Part shown: piece after piece, positions 7,381 to 11,403 of the stretch
Layout: each line of letters opens with the position of its first letter
Numbering within the stretch: position 1 is the first letter of the stretch
Assembly (NCBI GenBank): GCA_021775385.1
Contig: JAJFHW010000281.1
Location: 1-11,403 of the forward strand
Direction of reading: 5' to 3'
Length of the DNA: 11,403 nt
DNA from: Hyphomicrobiales bacterium
GTDB lineage: Bacteria; Pseudomonadota; Alphaproteobacteria; Rhizobiales; HXMU1428-3
Translations under genes and position numbers: made by a program
The notes under the pieces: generated by a model
Database searches by the model: none
The model's input: the letters and a program-made list of their open reading frames with translations, nothing else
What the model was told of the DNA's origin: nothing

Positions 7381-9783
7381 CTAGAATTTTGTTGAAGCAC
7401 CGAAGCGGAAAACTTCTTCTTCGTCAAAATCTTCTTTTTCAAGAACATGAGAATAATCAGCTCGAATTGGCCCAACTGGAGAATCCCACAATACAGATAT
7501 ACCAACAGAAGCTCTGATTGAGTCCTCATCAAAGGCAGTCGTTGTAGTATTATCCGGTAGGTCAACGTCATACACTGAGCCAGCATCCGCAAATACAGCT
7601 CCTGAAATACCTGTATTTTCAGTTAGATAAGGAATTGGGAAACGTGCTTCAACTGTAGCAGCGTAGAATACTTTACCACCCAATGCATCACGATCACCTG
7701 TGGTTTCACGTGGTCCTAAACCACCAGAATCAAAGCCACGTACGGTTTCCCCGCCTTTGAAAAAGTGGTCATTCAATCTTACTTTATCACCACCTGTACC
7801 TGAGATCACGCCACCTATGACACGACCAACCAAGGTAATTTTATTCCATAAAGGATAATACGCCCGAGCTTCACCAACGGTTCTTAGGTAGTTCACATCA
7901 CCACCAACACCAGCGAAATCTTGAGAAAGAGAAAGATATAAACCGCGGTTGGGTTTCTTGCGGTGGTTACGAGTATCATAAGTTAATGAGTAACCAACTG
8001 ACGAGATGTTTGAAATACCTTCTTGCTGTCTAATAGCATCAGAAGCTCCATTTGTAATCTCGTAGATATCATCACGGGTAAATGTATAACGTACAGAACC
8101 GCGAATATTTTCAGCTATTGGGAAGCCGAGACGTATCCCGCCACCAGTTTTACGGTTTTTAAAGTTAGATTCGTCAGAACGGTCGATTTCTTTATGGAAA
8201 AGATCAAAACCTGCAGCCAAGTTCATATCTAGAAAACGAGGCTCTGTGAAACTTAAATCAACTTGTTGACGTTCAAAGCTACCAGCTAAACTTAAGCGAA
8301 GGAATTGGCCATTACCGAGCAAATTACGCTCTGTGATTGAGATATCACCGATAACACCTTCAGAAGTTGAGTAACCAGCGCCAAAGCTCAATTCACCTGT
8401 GTTTTTCTCAACAACACTTACATTAAGAACAACACGATCCGGAGATGAACCAGTTTCACGTGTAATATCAACTTTTTCAAAGAAACCAAGCCTTTGCAGG
8501 CGTTTTTTAGCATTCTTAACGAGCAATCTGTTATAGGCATCGCCCTCAACTAGTCTAAATTCGCGGCGAATAACATAGTCTTTTGTCCGTGTGTTTCCGT
8601 ATACATTGATACGATCAATATATACCCGCGGACCTTCTTCGATCATGTATGTAATACCAACTGTGCGACCAATAGGGTCACGTTCAATACGTGGGCGCAC
8701 TTGAGCAAAGGCATAACCTTGAGCTGAAACAGCCAAAGTCAGAGCTTCAATTGTTTTATCAATTTTTGTAGCATCATAGATAGATCCTGGTGTAGTTAGA
8801 ACGCTTGCTCCTAGATTATCTACATTAATGGCTGCAACTGTTGTTTCAACATTTACATTGCCAATTCTGTAAAGTTCGCCTTCATCAACAGTGAAAGTGA
8901 TGAAAAATGCTTTACCTTCAGCATCGATATCCGCAATAGCGTTTAACACACGTGCATCAGCATAACCATTCGTTAGGTAATATCTGCGCACTAATTCACG
9001 GTCTACGTTTAGACGATCGGGGTCATAAATATCATTAGATTTTAAGAAACTTAAAAGCCCAGACTCGCCAGTTGTGATTACATCTTTTAGCTGGCTATCC
9101 GAAAATGCCTGGTTGCCAATAAAGTTGATACTCTTAACCTTCGTTGCATCCCCTTCTACAATTTCATAGACAAGGTTTACACGGTTATGAGGAAGCTTGA
9201 TGATTTTAGCTTCTACTTTGGCAGTGAAGATACCACGAACTTGGTATAGATCTAAAATGCGCTGAATATCTGATTGAACACGGGCACGTGTGTAGATTGC
9301 GCGGGTTTTAGATTGAACTTCGGCAGACATAGAGGCGTTGTCGACTTCTTTGTTGCCTTCAAAAGCCACTTTGTTAATTACAGGATTTTCTTCAACAGAA
9401 ACTGTAACCGTACTACCTGACTTATCAATGGATACATCACTAAAAAGTCCTGTTCCAAATAAAGATTGAAGCGATTCATCAACAGCAAAAGATGAATATT
9501 GATCGCCTACTCCAAATTTCAGATAGGATTTGACTGTTTCTGGTTCAACACGACGGTTACCAGTCACCCGAATAGCACTAACTGTGCCTGATTGAGCATG
9601 AGCTGTTGCTATGCTGAATGGTGAAATGGAACTACCAGCTAATTGCGCTTCATTTAATGATGCGCCAATTGCTAATGATGCACTTGTTATCCCTAAACAC
9701 AAGATTGCTGCCTTGACGGCTCGATCAAGGGTTTTTAGCCCCTTAACTGACTTCACCAATTTGGCATTACATACAAAAACCAT
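7381..9783 (-). CDS. bamA: Outer membrane protein assembly factor BamA (Omp85/YaeT)
   Basis: Central subunit of the BAM complex, which folds and inserts beta-barrel proteins into the outer membrane. Of 800 residues, about 1-64 are a signal region: a basic n-region, a hydrophobic core at 25-41, and a likely signal peptidase site AHA-Q at 63/64. Five POTRA domains follow (about 67-465, with repeated I/V-x-V/F-x-G-N openings such as IRVTGNRR, VAFEGNK, INFIGNQ and INVYGNTRT), then a 16-strand barrel (about 466-800). The L6 signature VRGF is at 681-684, and the protein ends in a C-terminal phenylalanine as expected of a barrel. The ATG at 9783 has AAGGGG 12 bases upstream, a rather long spacing. 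No better start is present. It lies 269 bases after rseP, so an own promoter is possible, though none is convincing. The 69-base minus-strand ORF at 9800-9868 ends in the TAAGGGG just before it. Confidence 0.98.
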   Translation of the reverse strand: MVFVCNAKLVKSVKGLKTLDRAVKAAILCLGITSASLAIGASLNEAQLAGSSISPFSIATAHAQSGTVSAIRVTGNRRVEPETVKSYLKFGVGDQYSSFAVDESLQSLFGTGLFSDVSIDKSGSTVTVSVEENPVINKVAFEGNKEVDNASMSAEVQSKTRAIYTRARVQSDIQRILDLYQVRGIFTAKVEAKIIKLPHNRVNLVYEIVEGDATKVKSINFIGNQAFSDSQLKDVITTGESGLLSFLKSNDIYDPDRLNVDRELVRRYYLTNGYADARVLNAIADIDAEGKAFFITFTVDEGELYRIGNVNVETTVAAINVDNLGASVLTTPGSIYDATKIDKTIEALTLAVSAQGYAFAQVRPRIERDPIGRTVGITYMIEEGPRVYIDRINVYGNTRTKDYVIRREFRLVEGDAYNRLLVKNAKKRLQRLGFFEKVDITRETGSSPDRVVLNVSVVEKNTGELSFGAGYSTSEGVIGDISITERNLLGNGQFLRLSLAGSFERQQVDLSFTEPRFLDMNLAAGFDLFHKEIDRSDESNFKNRKTGGGIRLGFPIAENIRGSVRYTFTRDDIYEITNGASDAIRQQEGISNISSVGYSLTYDTRNHRKKPNRGLYLSLSQDFAGVGGDVNYLRTVGEARAYYPLWNKITLVGRVIGGVISGTGGDKVRLNDHFFKGGETVRGFDSGGLGPRETTGDRDALGGKVFYAATVEARFPIPYLTENTGISGAVFADAGSVYDVDLPDNTTTTAFDEDSIRASVGISVLWDSPVGPIRADYSHVLEKEDFDEEEVFRFGASTKF

Positions 9784-10052
9784 TCTAAATACGTGCCCCT
9801 TAAAAAGTGCGCTTGTTACACAACACTAATTTGACTTTTTTATACGCATTTACCACACGAAAACACATGTATCCCCAGATCCTTTTATAAGACAATTTAA
9901 AAAGCTTTATAAAAAGTTCCCTAACCTGAAGACACATTCAGTGTAGCTTACTGTTACAACTCTACAGATTCATTCCCCAATTGCAAAGAGCCTTTTAAGC
10001 AACATTTAACTTTATTTAATGTTTTTTTAGCTTTTTTACGTTGGTTAAGTTG
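9784..10052 (-). other. rseP-bamA intergenic region, long bamA leader
   Basis: An AT-rich 269-base gap. It contains no good rho-independent terminator for rseP on the minus strand. A 6-bp repeat (AACATT 10001-10006 with AATGTT 10018-10023) is followed by a T-run only on the plus strand. A weak promoter-like pair on the minus strand is TTGCAA then, after 16 bases, TAGAGT (about 9959-9986). A 22-codon ORF at 9800-9868 is possible (see findings). I see no confirmed gene here. Confidence 0.4.
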
Positions 10053-11195
10053 TTAATTAAACCATCCAATATCGTTTTTTGAGGCGAGAAGCATCATTCC
10101 TAATAATAGAGCCAAACCAGCTCTGAAACTATATTCCATCACTCTTTCACTGGCTGGTTTGCCTCTAATCGCTTCAATTGCATAAAATACCAGGTGTCCG
10201 CCATCCAGCATAGGGATTGGAAATAAGTTAAACAAACCGATGCTTACAGACAAAAGGCCTGCGATATACAGTGTTGATACCAAACCAAATCCAGAGAAAT
10301 GATTAACTATTTTTCCAATGCCAATAGGTCCATTTAATTTATCAATAGATTCCCGGCCTGTTAATAACTTAGAGATGTAACCTAATGTGCTGGTGATAAT
10401 AAATTGAGTTTGATCTTTTGCAGCAATTGCCGCGCCTACAATGGTGTATTTTTCAATTACCCATTTTGTTTTATCTCTTGAAGGGCCTACGCCAATTCTT
10501 CCCATGGAAACTTTTCGCCCCATGCCATTATCCACCATTTTACGCTCTGGTGTGATTGGTATTATCAACACTTCTTTTTCTCTTAAAACAGTCAGTTTTA
10601 AATTTTCTTCGCCACTAAATGAAACTATGCGGAAAATATCATTGAAAAATTTAGTCTCAGAGCCGTCAATATGAGTGATTTGATCACCTTTTATTAAACC
10701 TGCTTTTTCTGCGGGGCTTTCTTTTACAACTATATCGATTAACCCTGAGGGGCCTTGCTGGCCATTTGCATAATGAATTCCTGAGAAAATAATCCAACCA
10801 AGCAAAAAACTGGCCATTGGGCCGGCTACGACAACCAATGCTTTTTGCCACAATGGTTTATGATGGAATGCACCAGCTTTTTGTTCTGGTGTTAATTTTT
10901 CAAAGGCTTCTTTATCTTCGACGCTCGCAGCGTTTGCATCATCAGCAAATTTGACATAACCGCCAAGTGGGATCCAACAGAATTTCCACCGAGTGTTTCT
11001 ACTGTCTGTAAAACCAAAAATTTCTCTACCAAAACCTATTGAGAAGGCATCAATAGTGACATTACACCACCTAGCCACCATAAAGTGACCTAGTTCGTGG
11101 AAAAACACTACAAGTGTCATAACAAAGAGTATTGGTAACACCCAACCCGTTATTACACCCGGAATTGAGGTTATAATCTGTGTTATTAGTTCCAT
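10053..11195 (-). CDS. rseP: RIP metalloprotease RseP (site-2 protease, M50B)
   Basis: Inner-membrane zinc protease that cleaves transmembrane segments of membrane proteins, such as anti-sigma factors or remnant signal peptides. In Caulobacter the homologue MmpA cleaves the polarity factor PodJ. The 380-residue product has four likely membrane segments (about 12-32, 115-140, 305-328 and 355-371). The zinc site is HELGH at 33-37 in the first segment plus Asp331 in PMLDGGHL in the third. Other family marks are IPLGGYVKF at 75-83, VVVAGPMASFLLG after the loop, and NGPIGI. There is one PDZ domain (about 150-215), where E. coli RseP (about 450 residues) has two; the short form is common in alphaproteobacteria. 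The ATG at 11195 has AAAGGA 11 bases upstream. It heads the minus-strand run in this window. dxr and cdsA usually lie upstream but are beyond the edge. Confidence 0.97.
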   Translation of the reverse strand: MELITQIITSIPGVITGWVLPILFVMTLVVFFHELGHFMVARWCNVTIDAFSIGFGREIFGFTDSRNTRWKFCWIPLGGYVKFADDANAASVEDKEAFEKLTPEQKAGAFHHKPLWQKALVVVAGPMASFLLGWIIFSGIHYANGQQGPSGLIDIVVKESPAEKAGLIKGDQITHIDGSETKFFNDIFRIVSFSGEENLKLTVLREKEVLIIPITPERKMVDNGMGRKVSMGRIGVGPSRDKTKWVIEKYTIVGAAIAAKDQTQFIITSTLGYISKLLTGRESIDKLNGPIGIGKIVNHFSGFGLVSTLYIAGLLSVSIGLFNLFPIPMLDGGHLVFYAIEAIRGKPASERVMEYSFRAGLALLLGMMLLASKNDIGWFN

Positions 11196-11219
11196 AATGT
11201 AGTGTATCCTTTAATTTGG

Positions 11220-11246
11220 TTACTAAATTAGCTTTCAATTTGTCAA
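11220..11246 (-). promoter_or_regulatory. Possible promoter upstream of rseP
   Basis: On the minus strand a perfect TTGACA (11241-11246) is followed after 15 bases by TAGTAA (11220-11225), about 25 bases before the rseP start. The -35 is ideal, but the -10 matches poorly and the spacing is short, so this is tentative. The rest of 11196-11403 is AT-rich. A frame at the edge reads QRRSAIKSI then TAA (11374-11403, minus), which could be the last codons of an upstream gene such as dxr but is too short to call. Confidence 0.3.
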
Positions 11247-11403
11247 AATTCAGGCCGTTTTGATATCGTTTATGTTATTTGATCAATATTTGAAACCTTA
11301 AAATTAGTCTCGTTTTTGAACAATTCAACTAGGCACCAGATTTTTTTGAGACAAATGAAGGTGAATTGGTTTTTTAAATTGATTTGATTGCACTTCGTCT
11401 TTG

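Noticed and set aside
7362..7592. 76-codon minus-strand ORF over the bamA 3' end
   Set aside because: It lies almost wholly inside bamA in another frame, with no recognisable motif or ribosome site.
9881..9923. GGAACTT ... GTCTTA on the minus strand upstream of bamA, like an extracytoplasmic sigma-E promoter
   Set aside because: The spacing between the two parts is 20 bases against the usual 15-17, and the downstream element matches poorly.
11374..11403. Frame QRRSAIKSI-stop at the window edge as the end of dxr
   Set aside because: Nine codons are too few to identify, although dxr is the usual neighbour of rseP.

Overview
The window carries nine recognisable housekeeping genes and no mobile element, CRISPR array, tRNA or rRNA that I can see. 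Gene content and order point to an alphaproteobacterium: rseP-bamA-lpxD-fabZ-lpxA-lpxI-lpxB on one strand, facing gltA and gltX on the other. LpxI (DUF1009) in place of LpxH, and gltA next to lpxB, are typical of that class. The DNA is AT-rich (roughly 40% GC by eye, not calculated), which is low for the class. I cannot name a genus.

Layout. Positions 1-960 (+) hold the C-terminal two thirds of glutamyl-tRNA synthetase, cut by the window edge. After a 266-base gap with a compact GC-rich hairpin comes gltA (citrate synthase, +, 1227-2558). A strong, probably bidirectional terminator (2586-2622) separates gltA from the convergent lpxB. From there to about 11195 everything is on the minus strand. 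In transcription order it reads rseP (site-2 protease), bamA (outer-membrane assembly barrel), lpxD, fabZ, lpxA, lpxI and lpxB. The last 208 bases are the rseP upstream region with a TTGACA element.

The minus-strand genes form an envelope-building unit. FabZ dehydrates 3-hydroxyacyl-ACP for fatty-acid elongation and so competes with LpxA and LpxD for the same pool. LpxA adds the first acyl chain to UDP-GlcNAc and LpxD the second, after LpxC, which is not in this window. LpxI releases lipid X and LpxB joins lipid X to UDP-diacylglucosamine to make the lipid A disaccharide. BamA inserts outer-membrane proteins into the resulting membrane, and RseP cleaves membrane proteins in the inner membrane.

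No undescribed system is evident. The points worth a second look are small. lpxB has no ATG, GTG or TTG ahead of its conserved N-terminal motif and seems to start at AUU. Perfect hairpins without good U-tracts sit in the bamA-lpxD and lpxA-lpxI gaps. The gltA leader has a hairpin with a 9-codon ORF ending in its loop. A possible small ORF lies directly before bamA.
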